A DNA stretch of 64,000 nt from Alkalispirillum mobile (GCF_003664325.1 NZ_RCDA01000001.1:620001-684000), one strand, 5' to 3'. Positions 1 to 9,271 are shown, counted from the stretch's first letter. Program-made: numbers and translations. Notes: generated by a model from the letters alone, not told the origin.

Positions 1-351
1 CGTGAAGCGGTTCCGGCGCAGGATGCGCTACGCGATATCTTCACCCAACGGGGCCGCCAGTACGACGCCGCGCTGGCGCAGTACTTCATCAAGGTACTGG
101 GGGTCTACCCGCCCGGGGTTTACGTGGACCTGAGCAACGGCGAGGTGGCCGTGGTGGTGGAGCGCGGCGAGGATATCTCGCAGCCCCGGGTGGCCAGTGT
201 GCTCAAGCGCGGGGGCGAGCCTTACCTGAAGCCGGTGCACCGCCAGTGCGAGTACGGAACGCTCACCGTATCGGGGCTACACCAGCGCAACTACCAGGCC
301 TGGCACCTGGACCTGCCGGCCATCTGGGGTTACAGAGCCGTCAGCGCTTGA
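1..351 (+). CDS. HD-GYP domain phosphodiesterase, C-terminal fragment
   Basis: This is the last 116 residues of a gene that begins before the window, read in frame 1 to the TGA at 349-351. It contains the tail typical of HD-GYP proteins: a DIFTQRGRQYD segment, a YFIKVLGVYPPG segment and a NGEVAVVV strand followed by a proline-valine stretch. HD-GYP enzymes hydrolyse cyclic-di-GMP. The catalytic HD and GYP residues lie upstream of the window, so activity cannot be judged here. Its 3' end overlaps the converging peptidase gene by 11 bases. Confidence 0.8.
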   Translation, partial: REAVPAQDALRDIFTQRGRQYDAALAQYFIKVLGVYPPGVYVDLSNGEVAVVVERGEDISQPRVASVLKRGGEPYLKPVHRQCEYGTLTVSGLHQRNYQAWHLDLPAIWGYRAVSA

Positions 352-1030
352 GCATCTTGAGCCAGGCCCAGACGTTGAGCAGGCTGACCAGCGACTGCGC
401 CACGTAGGTCAGTGCCGCCGCGGTCAGAATCCTGCGGGCGTGGGGGTAGTCGACCGGCTTGAGGTACTCGCCCCGCTCCAACATGGGCAATGCCCGACCG
501 AAGCTGGCATCCCACTCCGTGGGCAGCGTGACCAGATGCACCACCGCCGCCAGGCCCATGGAGAGCAGCCCGGCGACAAAAAGCAGCAGGCCGGGCGCTG
601 GCACCCGCACCAGGAGCGTGACGACCGGGATGGCGAACATCATGATCGCCCCCAGCCGCTGCCCTCCGGCGGCCAACCGCACCAGGTGGCCCCGCGCCTT
701 GAAGGGCGGGTAGTTGCTGGCGTGCTGCAACGCGTGACCCACTTCGTGGGCGGCGACGGTGACGGCGGTCAGGGAGCGGCCGCGGTAGTTGTCGGGGGAC
801 AGGCGGACGGCGCGGGCCTCCGGGTCGTAATGGTCGGCGCCCGGCTCGGTCACCTCCACCTTCACCTCGTCAAGCTGGGCCCGTTGGAGCAGGTGGCGGG
901 CGAGTTCGCCGCCCGTGCCGGGGTAGCGATCCGCCGGCGCGCTGTACTTTCTCATGACGCGCTTGACCCACCAGCTGGGCAGGTACAGCACCGCCAACAG
1001 CAACAGCCCCAGTATGACCAGTGCAATCAT
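341..1030 (-). CDS. Membrane zinc metallopeptidase, YugP type
   Basis: 229 residues, matching the family length. An N-terminal hydrophobic segment (about residues 2-20) is followed by a soluble part with the zinc-binding HEVGH at residues 95-99. Two more hydrophobic stretches (about 128-166) precede a TEWDAS segment (171-176), where the family carries a further acidic ligand; a last hydrophobic stretch follows at about 200-220. The family is a group of putative neutral zinc membrane proteases of uncharacterised substrate, so the enzyme class is clear but the role is unknown. It starts 30 bases downstream of the recJ stop on the same strand and may be the last gene of that run. Its end overlaps the converging HD-GYP gene. 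Confidence 0.85.
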   Translation of the reverse strand: MIALVILGLLLLAVLYLPSWWVKRVMRKYSAPADRYPGTGGELARHLLQRAQLDEVKVEVTEPGADHYDPEARAVRLSPDNYRGRSLTAVTVAAHEVGHALQHASNYPPFKARGHLVRLAAGGQRLGAIMMFAIPVVTLLVRVPAPGLLLFVAGLLSMGLAAVVHLVTLPTEWDASFGRALPMLERGEYLKPVDYPHARRILTAAALTYVAQSLVSLLNVWAWLKMLKR

Positions 1031-1060
1031 CGCGCTTCCCGGAATCCGGTCGCCAACGCC

Positions 1061-2794
1061 TCAGTCCTCAACGTGCTCCACCACCAGTTGCGGGCGCTCA
1101 CGGCCCCGCCAGCGGTTGACATCAAGCCGGTAGGCCAACCGCGGGCAGGCCCCGTCCAGGCCGTCCCAGCCCCGGTCCACACCGTTGAAAGCGATCGCCT
1201 CCAGCGGTGCCCGCCCCTCGGGGTGGGCCAGATTGATGCGCACATGCCGCTCCCCGACGATACGGGTGCCGAGGACCTCGAACCGGCCGTCGAAGACGGG
1301 CTCGGGGAAGCCCTGCCCCCAGGGGCCCGCCTTACGCAGCTGACGGGCGGCCGCCAGGCCGAGCTCCGCGCCCGCCAACTCGCCGTCCGTGGCGATCTCG
1401 CCATCCGGCAGACCACCCTCCAGTTCTTCCTCAAGGGTGGCCTCGAAGGCCTGCTGGAACAGGGGGAAGTCCGACGCCTTCAGGCTCAGGCCCGCCGCCA
1501 TGGCGTGCCCCCCGAAGCGGGGGATCAGCCCCGGGTACTGCCGATTGATCGCCTCCAGCAGATCGCGCAGGTGGAGCCCCGGGATGGAGCGCCCGGACCC
1601 CTTCAGCATACCGTCTCCGGTGGGGGCAAAGGCCACCACCGGGCACTGGTACCGCTCCTTGAGCCGCGAGGCCAGGATGCCGATCACGCCCTGGTGCCAG
1701 GCCTCGTCCGACAGGCACAGCCCCATCGGGCGCGCCTGGCCGGAGACCGGGTCGCCCAGGTCGCCGAGCAGTTCCAGCGCCTCACCGGTCATCCGTGCCT
1801 CGATATCCCGACGTTCGCGGTTCAACCCGTCCAGACGCGCTGCCAGCGCCCGGGCCCGCTGGGGGTCGTCGGTGAGCAGACACTCCACGCCCAGGGCCAT
1901 GTCGGTGAGTCGCCCGGCGGCATTGAGCCGGGGGCCGACGGCGAAGCCCAGGTCGCTCGCCACCAGCAGGTCCGGCTCTCGCCCGGCCACCTCCAGCAGG
2001 GCGCGAATGCCGGCGCAACCCACACCGGCGCGAATGCGGCCCAACCCCTGGGAGACGAGAATACGGTTGTTGTGGTCGAGCGGTACCACGTCGGCCACGG
2101 TGCCCAGGGCCACCAGGTCCAGTAGCCGGTCCAGGCGGGGCACGGACAGCTTTTCCGCCTCGAACCAGCCAGCCCGCCGCAGGTGGCTGCGCAGCGCGGC
2201 AAGCACATAGAACATCACCCCGACCCCGGCCAGGTTCCGGCTCCCGAAGGCCTGCTCCGGGAGGTTGGGGTTTACGATCGCCTCGGCGTCCGGCAGCTTT
2301 TCCGGCGGCAGGTGGTGGTCAGTGATCACCACCGGGATGCCCCGGGCCCGGGCCGCGGCGACGCCCTCCAGGCTCGAGATACCGTTGTCCACGGTAATGA
2401 TCAGGTCGGGGGCCTGCTCCCTTACCGCCAACTCCACCAGCTCCGGGGTAAGCCCGTAGCCGTACTCGAAGCGGTTGGGCACCAGGTAGCCCACACGCTT
2501 CGCACCCATCGCCCGCAACCCCCGAAGCGCCAGCGCACAGCTGGTGGCGCCATCGGCATCGAAATCGCCCACCACGCAGATGCGCGCCTGTTGCCGCATG
2601 GCGCCGGCCAGCACTTCAGCGGCCCGCGCCGTACCGGCGAGATCGTCCGGCGGCAGCAACTGGTCGAGGCCCAGCTCCAGCTCATTCGCAGACTGTATCG
2701 GGCGGCGGGCATAGACCCGCTGCAGCACCTCGGGCAGCCTGCGGGTCAATTCAGCGGGTAGATCGGTGGCGGGACGTCGGACTATCCGGCGCAT
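1061..2794 (-). CDS. recJ: Single-stranded-DNA-specific 5'-3' exonuclease RecJ
   Basis: 577 residues, the usual RecJ length. RecJ degrades single-stranded DNA 5' to 3' in recombinational, base-excision and mismatch repair. The DHH-family motifs are visible: DFDADG at 77-82, a VDNGISS segment near 135-141 and the signature DHH at 159-161, followed by the DHHA1-type region with a GGHAMAAG motif and a C-terminal OB-like part. The ATG at 2792-2794 gives the expected N-terminus. It is the fourth gene after thrC in a minus-strand run, immediately after the RpfE-like gene, a pairing also known from the Xanthomonas rpf region. Confidence 0.96.
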   Translation of the reverse strand: MRRIVRRPATDLPAELTRRLPEVLQRVYARRPIQSANELELGLDQLLPPDDLAGTARAAEVLAGAMRQQARICVVGDFDADGATSCALALRGLRAMGAKRVGYLVPNRFEYGYGLTPELVELAVREQAPDLIITVDNGISSLEGVAAARARGIPVVITDHHLPPEKLPDAEAIVNPNLPEQAFGSRNLAGVGVMFYVLAALRSHLRRAGWFEAEKLSVPRLDRLLDLVALGTVADVVPLDHNNRILVSQGLGRIRAGVGCAGIRALLEVAGREPDLLVASDLGFAVGPRLNAAGRLTDMALGVECLLTDDPQRARALAARLDGLNRERRDIEARMTGEALELLGDLGDPVSGQARPMGLCLSDEAWHQGVIGILASRLKERYQCPVVAFAPTGDGMLKGSGRSIPGLHLRDLLEAINRQYPGLIPRFGGHAMAAGLSLKASDFPLFQQAFEATLEEELEGGLPDGEIATDGELAGAELGLAAARQLRKAGPWGQGFPEPVFDGRFEVLGTRIVGERHVRINLAHPEGRAPLEAIAFNGVDRGWDGLDGACPRLAYRLDVNRWRGRERPQLVVEHVED

Positions 2795-2861
2795 GGGTTA
2801 TCCAGTCGGAGCGGGCCGCTGCCCTCCTGGCCAGGCGCACCCGCAAACGGAAGTTCCCCGG

Positions 2862-3881
2862 TCAGCCCTCCAGGCTCAACCAGTGACCAAGGTCGTGCTC
2901 GCGCCGCCAGAAGCGCCAGCGGCCGCTGCCGTCGCGGCACCAGGCACGACCGGTGCCGGCATCCAGCCGCACCCGGCGCTGGTTACCGGCCAGCCCGCGA
3001 AACCATCCCCGTTCCAGGGCCTCGAGCCAGTCCAGCCAGCCCCCGAGGTCCTGAGCGGCCAGGGCGGCCGCGGGCCCGTCGGTGATCACCAGGTGGTCGC
3101 CTTCGTCTTCCGGTGGCAGGCGATCGCAATCCAGCGGTACGACCGACACCCCGGTGTGCTTGGCCAGGCCCGCCACGGTGGGGTTGTCGCTATGCAGCCC
3201 CGCGGGCCGATGGCGCCATTCCAGGGGCCGGAGCCGCCCCCCACCCCAGGGCCAGAGGCCGTTGATCATCGGCCGCCCCTGGTCCTCGCGGGCCTGGTTA
3301 ACCGGGTGGCTGTGGAACAGCATCTGGGCCTCGTTGAGCAGACTGGCCCAACGGCTGCCCCGCGGCCCGGCGGGCAGATGCTCCCCCATGCCCCGACCGA
3401 TGACCTGCAGCAGTGGCGTGGTGGTGACGGCGGCCAGTTCCTCGGGCACCTGCAGATACCAGCGCTCCGGTGTGGGCGCATGGAGCACCAGGCCGTCGTC
3501 GGAGAAGAAACCGTTGAAGGCCATGACCAGTTCATCGGCCTCGGTGCGGTCCGGCAGGGCCGCATCACCATGAAAGACCACGATACGGTCCCGGTCCGGC
3601 TGCAGCATGACCGGGTCGGCGCGGAACCAGTACTCATCGCCCGGTGTCCCGCCGTCGCCCAGCAAGCCCAGCGGCCCGGCGTTGAGCCCCTCCGGGTGGG
3701 TGAGCCAGGCGGAGAGCACGGTGCCCAGATCACCGCCCGGCGCCCGCTCCTTGCGGGCCCGGCTGAGCAGAGCACTGAGGCCGGGAAAGCGGCCCTGGAC
3801 CTCGGGGGCCGTGGCGGCCGCCCGGGGCACCGGGCCAAGCAGCCCGGGCAGGATCAGGTGGAGCGTACTGGAGCTGGCCAT
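2862..3881 (-). CDS. RpfE-like / phosphoglycerate-mutase-like protein of unknown function
   Basis: 339 residues from the ATG at 3879-3881, which follows the thrC stop by 10 bases; the open frame runs further upstream but that part overlaps thrC and has unrelated composition. The segment LLNEAQMLFHSHPVNQAR (181-198) and the WPWGGG at 210-215 are hallmarks of a conserved proteobacterial family annotated as RpfE-type regulatory protein or as distant cofactor-independent phosphoglycerate mutase. I see no full metal-binding set of the alkaline-phosphatase superfamily, so catalysis is doubtful. The position directly before recJ agrees with rpfE next to recJ in Xanthomonas. The function is not known; the family assignment is from motif recall, not a search. 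Confidence 0.65.
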   Translation of the reverse strand: MASSSTLHLILPGLLGPVPRAAATAPEVQGRFPGLSALLSRARKERAPGGDLGTVLSAWLTHPEGLNAGPLGLLGDGGTPGDEYWFRADPVMLQPDRDRIVVFHGDAALPDRTEADELVMAFNGFFSDDGLVLHAPTPERWYLQVPEELAAVTTTPLLQVIGRGMGEHLPAGPRGSRWASLLNEAQMLFHSHPVNQAREDQGRPMINGLWPWGGGRLRPLEWRHRPAGLHSDNPTVAGLAKHTGVSVVPLDCDRLPPEDEGDHLVITDGPAAALAAQDLGGWLDWLEALERGWFRGLAGNQRRVRLDAGTGRAWCRDGSGRWRFWRREHDLGHWLSLEG

Positions 3882-3891
3882 CCCTGCTCGC

Positions 3892-5028
3892 TTACAGCCG
3901 GTCGGTGATGGCGCGACGCACGTCGTCCAGCGTGGCGTCGATGGTGCGCAGGGCGTCGCTGGACTGCTGGATGGCAACGTCCGGGTCTTTCAGGCCGTGC
4001 CCGGTGAGCGTGCAGACCACGGTGCTGCCCTCGGGGATGACCCCGTTGCGGATATCGCGCATGGCGCCGGCCAGCGAGGTGGCCGAGGCCGGCTCGCAGA
4101 AGACGCCTTCCCGGTCGGCGAGCAGCCGTTGGGCCTCAAGGATCTCCCCGTCCGTGCATTCGTCGAACCAGCCGCCGGACTCCTCCTTGACCTTCCAGGC
4201 GTAGTCCCAGGACTGCGGGTGGCCGATGCGGATGGCGGTGGCCACGGTGTCCGGGTCATCCACCATGTGGCCGCGCAGGAAGGGGGCGCTGCCGCTGGCC
4301 TGGTAGCCCACCATGACCGGGCGCTTGTCGACGATGGCGCTGGCGTACCGGCAGTGGCCGTGGCACAGGCTGCACGCTTCGGTGAGGATGCCCTCGCCGC
4401 GCCCGGAGTACTCACAGTAGCCGATCCAGTGGGCGGTGATATTGCCGGCGTTGCCCACGGGCAGGCAGTGGTAGTCGGGGGCCCGCTCCAGCTCCTCGAC
4501 GATCTCGAACGCCGCGGTCTTCTGCCCCTGCAGGCGGTAGGGGTTCACCGAGTTGACGATGGTCACCGGCGCATGTTCGGCCACCTCCTTGACCAGGCGC
4601 ATCCCGTCGTCGAAGTTGCCGCGGATCTGCAGCACCTCGGCGCCGTGCATGATGGCCTGGGCCAGCTTGCCCATGGCGATCTTGCCATCGGGGATGAGCA
4701 CGAACGCCTTGATACCGGCGCGGGCGGCGTAGGCCGCCGCCGAGGCGGAGGTATTGCCGGTGGAGGCGCAGATGATGGCCTTGCTGCCCTCCTCCACCGC
4801 CTTGGTCACGGCCATCGTCATGCCGCGGTCCTTGAACGACCCGGTGGGGTTGAGCCCCTCGTACTTGACGTAGATATCCACGTCCTTGCCCAGCTCGCCC
4901 GGGATGTTGTTCAGCCGGATGAGGGGCGTGTTGCCCTCCCCCAGGCTGATCAGGCGGCTGTCATCCTTGACCGGCAGACGGTCGTGGTACTTGGCGATAA
5001 GACCGGTATAACGCGGGCGAAACGGCAT
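3892..5028 (-). CDS. thrC: Threonine synthase
   Basis: 378 residues. It converts O-phosphohomoserine to threonine with pyridoxal phosphate. The PLP lysine is K66 in NPTGSFKDRG, the phosphate loop is the GNAGN at 192-196, and the STGNTSAS motif is at 89-96. An unusual feature is a short insertion after the GNAGN region carrying four cysteines at 205, 219, 222 and 226, with the local pattern CSLCHGHC, which looks like a metal or iron-sulfur knuckle. Threonine synthase chemistry needs no metal, so its role is unknown. The gene follows hom by 21 bases, giving a hom-thrC pair for the last steps of threonine synthesis. Confidence 0.95.
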   Translation of the reverse strand: MPFRPRYTGLIAKYHDRLPVKDDSRLISLGEGNTPLIRLNNIPGELGKDVDIYVKYEGLNPTGSFKDRGMTMAVTKAVEEGSKAIICASTGNTSASAAAYAARAGIKAFVLIPDGKIAMGKLAQAIMHGAEVLQIRGNFDDGMRLVKEVAEHAPVTIVNSVNPYRLQGQKTAAFEIVEELERAPDYHCLPVGNAGNITAHWIGYCEYSGRGEGILTEACSLCHGHCRYASAIVDKRPVMVGYQASGSAPFLRGHMVDDPDTVATAIRIGHPQSWDYAWKVKEESGGWFDECTDGEILEAQRLLADREGVFCEPASATSLAGAMRDIRNGVIPEGSTVVCTLTGHGLKDPDVAIQQSSDALRTIDATLDDVRRAITDRL

Positions 5029-5049
5029 GGGTGTACGAACCTCGATGAT

Positions 5050-6363
5050 TCAGGAATCAAAACGCTCGACGCGGATGCGCGTCAGGCGCCCATTGACGGC
5101 CGGCAGGCCCTCGATCTGTTCGATGGCGGCGTTCATGCGGTGTTCCTTGACCCGGTGGGTCAGGAAGATAACCGGTACGTCCTCGGCACCCGGCGCCGGC
5201 TCCTTCTGCATGATGGCCTCGATGCTGATGCCGAGCTCACCCAGAATGCGCGTGACATCGGCCAGCACGCCGGGCTCGTCCTGGGCCATCAGGCGAATGT
5301 AGTACGCCGTCTCCACCTCGCCCATGTCCAGCACCGGGTCGTTGGACAGGAAGTGGGACTGGAAGGCCAGGTAGGGCACGCGGTTCTCGGGCTCGAGGTT
5401 GAACTCGCGCACCACGTCCACCAGGTCGGCGACCACCGCCGAGGCGGTCGGCTCAGAGCCGGCGCCCGGGCCATAGTAGAGGGTCGGACCCACCGCATCG
5501 CCGCTGACCATCACCGCGTTCATCACCCCGTCCACGTTGGCCAGCATGTGGCGCTGGGGCAGCAGCGTCGGGTGCACGCGCAGGGAGTAGCCGTTCTCCT
5601 CGTGCACGCAGATACCCAGATGCTTGATGCGGTAACCGAGTTCCTCGGCCCAGGCCACGTCCTCGGCGGTCACGTGGGCGATCCCCTCCACGTGCACCTT
5701 GTCGAACTGCAGCGGGATGCCGAAGGCGATGGAGGCCAGGATGGTGAGCTTGTGCGCCGCGTCGATGCCCTCCACGTCGAAGGTGGGGTCGGCCTCCGCG
5801 TAGCCCAGCCGCTGCGCCTCGGCCAGCACCTCGCCGAACTCGCGCTCGGCGTAGAACATCTCGGTGAAGATGTAGTTAGCGGTGCCGTTGATGATCCCGG
5901 CCAGCCACTGGATGCGGTTACCGGTCAACCCTTCGCGCATGGCTTTGATGATGGGGATCCCGCCGGCCACGGCCGCCTCGAAGACCACCGTGACCCCCTT
6001 CTCCCGCGCACGGGCGAAGATCTCATTGCCGTGCAGGGCGATGAGCGCCTTATTGGCGGTGACCACGTGCTTGCCGTTGTCGATGGCCCGTAATACCAGC
6101 TCCAGGGCCGGCTCGTAGCCACCGATCAGCTCGACGATGATCTCGGTTTCCGGATCGTCCACCACCTGGAAGGGGTCGGCGGTCAGGCGGATACCCTCGG
6201 TACGACAACTGCGCGGCCGGTCCAGGTGGCGGGTGGCCGCGGCAACCACCTGGATCTCACGACCGGCACGGCGGGTGATCTCATCGCTGTTGCGCTCAAG
6301 GATATTGACGGTACCGCTGCCCACGGTACCCAGGCCTAGCAGCCCGACTTTCACCGGTTTCAA
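5050..6363 (-). CDS. hom: Homoserine dehydrogenase
   Basis: 437 residues, monofunctional type. It reduces aspartate semialdehyde to homoserine with NAD(P)H for threonine and methionine synthesis. The N-terminal Rossmann motif GLGTVG is at residues 10-15, the ELIGGYEPA and TANKALIA segments of the family follow, and a C-terminal ACT domain (from about residue 350) is the likely threonine feedback site. The start is TTG: it overlaps the alaC stop as TTGA and is preceded by an excellent GGAGG seven bases upstream, so translation is probably coupled. No ATG nearby gives the conserved N-terminus. Confidence 0.96.
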   Translation of the reverse strand: MKPVKVGLLGLGTVGSGTVNILERNSDEITRRAGREIQVVAAATRHLDRPRSCRTEGIRLTADPFQVVDDPETEIIVELIGGYEPALELVLRAIDNGKHVVTANKALIALHGNEIFARAREKGVTVVFEAAVAGGIPIIKAMREGLTGNRIQWLAGIINGTANYIFTEMFYAEREFGEVLAEAQRLGYAEADPTFDVEGIDAAHKLTILASIAFGIPLQFDKVHVEGIAHVTAEDVAWAEELGYRIKHLGICVHEENGYSLRVHPTLLPQRHMLANVDGVMNAVMVSGDAVGPTLYYGPGAGSEPTASAVVADLVDVVREFNLEPENRVPYLAFQSHFLSNDPVLDMGEVETAYYIRLMAQDEPGVLADVTRILGELGISIEAIMQKEPAPGAEDVPVIFLTHRVKEHRMNAAIEQIEGLPAVNGRLTRIRVERFDS

Positions 6364-7583
6364 GAGCTCACCTCCCCTTCCTGTTGATGGTCGTGCTGAC
6401 CGTCCGTGCGGAACATTTGCTTGATGCAGCGTATGGCCTGGCGCGTGCGGTGCTCGTTCTCGATCAGCCCAAACCGGACATAATCGTCCCCGTAATCACC
6501 GAAGCCGATCCCGGGCGAGACGGCAACCTTCGCATCGCGCAGCAGCTTCTTGGCGAATTCCAGCGAGCCCATGTCCCGGTACCGCTCGGGAATCCGCGCC
6601 CAGACGAACATAGTGGCCCGGGGCTTCTCCACCTCCCAGCCGGCGGCGTTGAGCCCTTCGCAAAGCACATCCCGCCGCCGCTGGTAGGTCTCGCGGATCT
6701 CTTTCACGCAGTCCTGCGGGCCCTCCAGGGCGGCAATGGCCGCCACCTGGATCGGCGTGAACATGCCGTAGTCCAGGTAGGACTTCATCCGCGCCAGCGC
6801 AGCGATCAGGTGGCGGTTGCCGCACATGAAGCCCACCCGCCAGCCCGGCATGTTGTAGCTCTTGGACAGAGAGAAGGACTCCACGGCCACTTCCTTCGCA
6901 CCCGGCACCTGCAGGATGGACGGCGCCTCGTAACCGTCATAGACCAGATCGGCATAGGCCAGGTCGTGTACCACCCAGATCTGATGCTGCCGGGCGATCG
7001 CCACCACCTTTTCGAAGAACTCCAGGTCCACGCAGGTGGTGGTGGGATTGGACGGGAAGCTCAAGATAAGCATCTTGGGCTTCGGGTAGCTGTCCCGGAT
7101 GCCTTTCTCCAGTTCGGAGAAGAAATCGCCCTCGGGCTGCATCGGCACGTGGCGGATGTCCGCGCCCGCGATCACCACCCCGTAGGGATGAATGGGATAG
7201 GCCGGGTTGGGCACCAGCACCGCGTCACCGGGTGCCAGTGTGGCCAGCGCCAAGTGCGCCAGGCCTTCCTTCGAGCCGATGGTGACAATGGCCTCGGTCT
7301 CACGATCGAGGTCCACGTCGTACCGGTCGCGATACCAGTTGCAGATGGCGCGACGCAACCGGGGGATGCCGCGGGAGACGGAGTAGCGGTGGGTGTCCCC
7401 CCGCTGCGACGCCTCGCAGAGCTTGTCGACGATATGCTGCGGCGTGGGCTGGTCCGGATTCCCCATCCCGAAGTCTACGATGTCCTCCCCGCGTGCCCGC
7501 GCGGCGGCCTTCAACTCGTTGACAATATTGAAGACATACGGCGGCAGGCGCTTGATTCGGGGAAACTCTTCGCTCAGGTTCAT
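6360..7583 (-). CDS. alaC: Alanine-synthesising aminotransferase, AlaC type
   Basis: 407 residues from the ATG at 7581-7583; the first residues ([20 protein letters not shown]) match the AlaC N-terminus, so the longer open frame upstream is not used. It is a fold-type I PLP enzyme: [11 protein letters not shown] substrate loop, FPSNPTTT cofactor loop and the Schiff-base lysine in [15 protein letters not shown]. AlaC moves an amino group from glutamate to pyruvate. It heads the alaC-hom-thrC run and overlaps hom by 4 bases. A strong hairpin lies in its leader at 7610-7649. Confidence 0.9.
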   Translation of the reverse strand: MNLSEEFPRIKRLPPYVFNIVNELKAAARARGEDIVDFGMGNPDQPTPQHIVDKLCEASQRGDTHRYSVSRGIPRLRRAICNWYRDRYDVDLDRETEAIVTIGSKEGLAHLALATLAPGDAVLVPNPAYPIHPYGVVIAGADIRHVPMQPEGDFFSELEKGIRDSYPKPKMLILSFPSNPTTTCVDLEFFEKVVAIARQHQIWVVHDLAYADLVYDGYEAPSILQVPGAKEVAVESFSLSKSYNMPGWRVGFMCGNRHLIAALARMKSYLDYGMFTPIQVAAIAALEGPQDCVKEIRETYQRRRDVLCEGLNAAGWEVEKPRATMFVWARIPERYRDMGSLEFAKKLLRDAKVAVSPGIGFGDYGDDYVRFGLIENEHRTRQAIRCIKQMFRTDGQHDHQQEGEVSS

Positions 7584-7609
7584 CGGACTCGCTCCAGTCT
7601 CACGGTAAA

Positions 7610-7649
7610 GCCCGCCCTTGCGCACTCCGGGTCGGCGCAAAGGGCGGGC
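7610..7649 (-). promoter_or_regulatory. Strong stem-loop in the alaC leader
   Basis: A 14-base arm (7610-7623) pairs with a 15-base arm (7635-7649) with one bulged base and an 11-base loop. Read on the minus strand it sits between a candidate promoter and the alaC start and is followed by TTTACC, a short U run. It could be a leader attenuator, an mRNA-stabilising element or a dispersed hairpin. No leader peptide was recognised. Confidence 0.6.
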
Positions 7650-7650
7650 A

Positions 7651-7678
7651 AGTTAATCCTCGCAAGTAAGCGTGCCAA
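7651..7678 (-). promoter_or_regulatory. Candidate alaC promoter
   Basis: On the minus strand a TTGGCA (7673-7678) is separated by 16 bases from TTAACT (7651-7656), in the only AT-containing part of the 197-base gap between the divergent genes. This is a moderate sigma-70 match. The leader hairpin begins directly downstream. Confidence 0.4.
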
Positions 7679-7730
7679 TGTACCGACTGGGGGCCCTGCT
7701 TGTCATCCCCAAGGCGCGTGGCGCGACACT

Positions 7731-7739
7731 TGGTACAAT
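7731..7739 (+). promoter_or_regulatory. Extended -10 promoter for the Mth938-like gene
   Basis: TGGTACAAT is an extended -10 (TG, one base, then TACAAT at 7734-7739) about 40 bases upstream of the ATG at 7781. No good -35 lies 17 bases upstream, which fits an extended -10 promoter. Confidence 0.45.
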
Positions 7740-7780
7740 GCCCCTCTCAGGCAAGCCACAGATTTCGGAGTACCCTGCCG

Positions 7781-8155
7781 ATGAAGATCTCACAGGATCT
7801 GGGGACCGCCAGCTACCGGATACGGGGCTACGAACCCGGCGAAGTCCGGATCAACCAGGACGCCCACCAGGCGAGTCTGGTGCTCGGGCTCGATGCCCTG
7901 ATCACCGATTGGGGGCCGGGCTCATTGGATGAGCTGACCGCGGCCCACATGGAGACCGTGCTAAGCCTCGCCCCGGAGGTGATCATCCTGGGCACCGGGG
8001 AGACACAGCGTTTCCCCGACCGCGAGATCATGCTCCCGCTGCTGCGCGAAGGTATCGGCGTCGAGGTAATGGCCAACGACGCCGCCTGCCGGACGTACAA
8101 CGTGCTGATGAGCGAGGACCGCAGGGTGGCGCTGGCGCTGATCATGGAACGTTAG
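7781..8155 (+). CDS. Mth938-like (DUF498) domain protein
   Basis: 124 residues from the ATG at 7781; the upstream extension of the open frame lacks homologous character. The segments DALITDWGP, EVIILGTGETQRFP and the ending with GIGVEVMANDAACRTYNVL are typical of the Mth938/DUF498 family, whose human relative NDUFAF3 helps assemble respiratory complex I. The bacterial role is not established. It is a lone plus-strand gene with its own extended -10 promoter, converging on rpoS, with a shared hairpin terminator between them. Confidence 0.85.
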   Translation: MKISQDLGTASYRIRGYEPGEVRINQDAHQASLVLGLDALITDWGPGSLDELTAAHMETVLSLAPEVIILGTGETQRFPDREIMLPLLREGIGVEVMANDAACRTYNVLMSEDRRVALALIMER

Positions 8156-8169
8156 CGCCCCAAAACGCG

Positions 8170-8204
8170 ATCACCCCGGCAGGCCAGAGGCCCGCCGGGG
8201 TGAT
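8170..8204. terminator. Bidirectional hairpin terminator between the Mth938-like gene and rpoS
   Basis: A perfect 11-base inverted repeat (8170-8180 with 8194-8204) with a 13-base loop stands between two converging genes. In the rpoS direction it is followed by CGCGTTTTGG, so it is a fair intrinsic terminator for rpoS; in the plus direction there is no U tract. Confidence 0.7.
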
Positions 8205-8233
8205 TGTCGCTGCTCTGCAGGTACTACCCTGGG

Positions 8234-9271
8234 TTAGCCGAAGACCGCGTCCTGGGAGAAGCCCTCCCGCTCCATCACCTCACGCAAGCGCCGCAGGGCG
8301 TCGATCTGGATCTGTCGGACCCGCTCCCGGGTCACCCCGATCTCGTTACCGACCTGCTCCAGGGTGGCCCGATCGTGGCCGTTGAGGCCGAAGCGCCGTT
8401 CCACCACCGCCCGTTGCTTGTCGGTCAGCTCGCCCAGCCACGCCCCGAGGTTACCGAACACATCGCCGTCCTGAAGCGCCGACACCGGGTCAACGTTGTT
8501 TTCGTCGGGGATGGCATCCAGAAGGACCCGGTCCGCGTCGCGACCGATGGGCACATCGACCGATGTCGTGCCCTCGTTCAGCCCGCGCATGCGGCGAACG
8601 TCCTCCACGTCACGGCCCATGTGCTCGGCGATCTCCTCCACCGTGGGCTCGTGATCCAACTGCTGGGTTAGCTTGCGCGCTGCCCGCAGGTACTGGTTGA
8701 TCTCCTTGATGACGTGGATAGGCAGACGGATGGTCCGGGTCTGGTTCATGATGGCCCGTTCGATAGTCTGCCGGATCCACCAGGTGGCGTAGGTGGAGAA
8801 CCGGAAACCACGCTCCGGATCGAACTTCTCCACCGCCCGGATCAGGCCGAGATTGCCTTCCTCGATCAGATCCAGGAATGCCAGCCCCCGGTTCATATAC
8901 CGACGGGCAATCTTGACCACCAAGCGCAGGTTGCTTTCGATCATCCGCGCCCGAGCGGCTGCGTCACCGCGCTGCGCTCGACGGGAGTAATAAACCTCTT
9001 CCTCGGCGCTGAGCAGCGGGGAGTAGCCGATCTCGTTGAGATATATCTGCGTGGCATCCAGCGAGGCCTGATATGCCGTCTGGGCCCGACGCCGCCGGGG
9101 CGCACGCTCCTTGACCGTCGGGGGAGTGAGTGGCTCAGGCTCCTCTTGTTCTTCCTGAACGCTTTCCGCCCCTAACTGCAGGGGTACGCTCTCGTTGTTG
9201 CCTTCTTCAAACTCGACTGAATCCATGTCGTCCGTCGTTCCCTCTCCATCAAGCCTTGTCAGATCCGCCAT
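8234..9271 (-). CDS. rpoS: RNA polymerase sigma factor RpoS
   Basis: 345 residues. It is the stationary-phase and general-stress sigma factor. An acidic N-terminal part (about 1-60) is followed by region 1.2 ([12 protein letters not shown]), region 2 with the [18 protein letters not shown] and [11 protein letters not shown] motifs, region 3, and region 4 with the [20 protein letters not shown] helix-turn-helix. The lack of a long region 1.1/non-conserved insert and the nlpD neighbour distinguish it from RpoD. The 230-base gap upstream, AT-rich unlike its surroundings, probably holds its promoter and a structured leader; the start has a clear CGGAGGATC ribosome-binding site. Confidence 0.97.
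   Translation of the reverse strand: MADLTRLDGEGTTDDMDSVEFEEGNNESVPLQLGAESVQEEQEEPEPLTPPTVKERAPRRRRAQTAYQASLDATQIYLNEIGYSPLLSAEEEVYYSRRAQRGDAAARARMIESNLRLVVKIARRYMNRGLAFLDLIEEGNLGLIRAVEKFDPERGFRFSTYATWWIRQTIERAIMNQTRTIRLPIHVIKEINQYLRAARKLTQQLDHEPTVEEIAEHMGRDVEDVRRMRGLNEGTTSVDVPIGRDADRVLLDAIPDENNVDPVSALQDGDVFGNLGAWLGELTDKQRAVVERRFGLNGHDRATLEQVGNEIGVTRERVRQIQIDALRRLREVMEREGFSQDAVFG

Noticed and set aside
3607-6093. An 828-codon plus-strand frame opposite thrC and hom
   Set aside because: Antisense to two clear enzymes, compositionally odd and without family motifs.
7651-7678. A sigma-54 promoter (TTGGCACG and TTGC) upstream of alaC
   Set aside because: GG and GC are 11 bases apart, not the required 10, and no activator gene or site was seen; a sigma-70 reading is simpler.
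8234-9271. RpoD rather than RpoS
   Set aside because: At 345 residues it lacks the long N-terminal region of RpoD and it follows nlpD.
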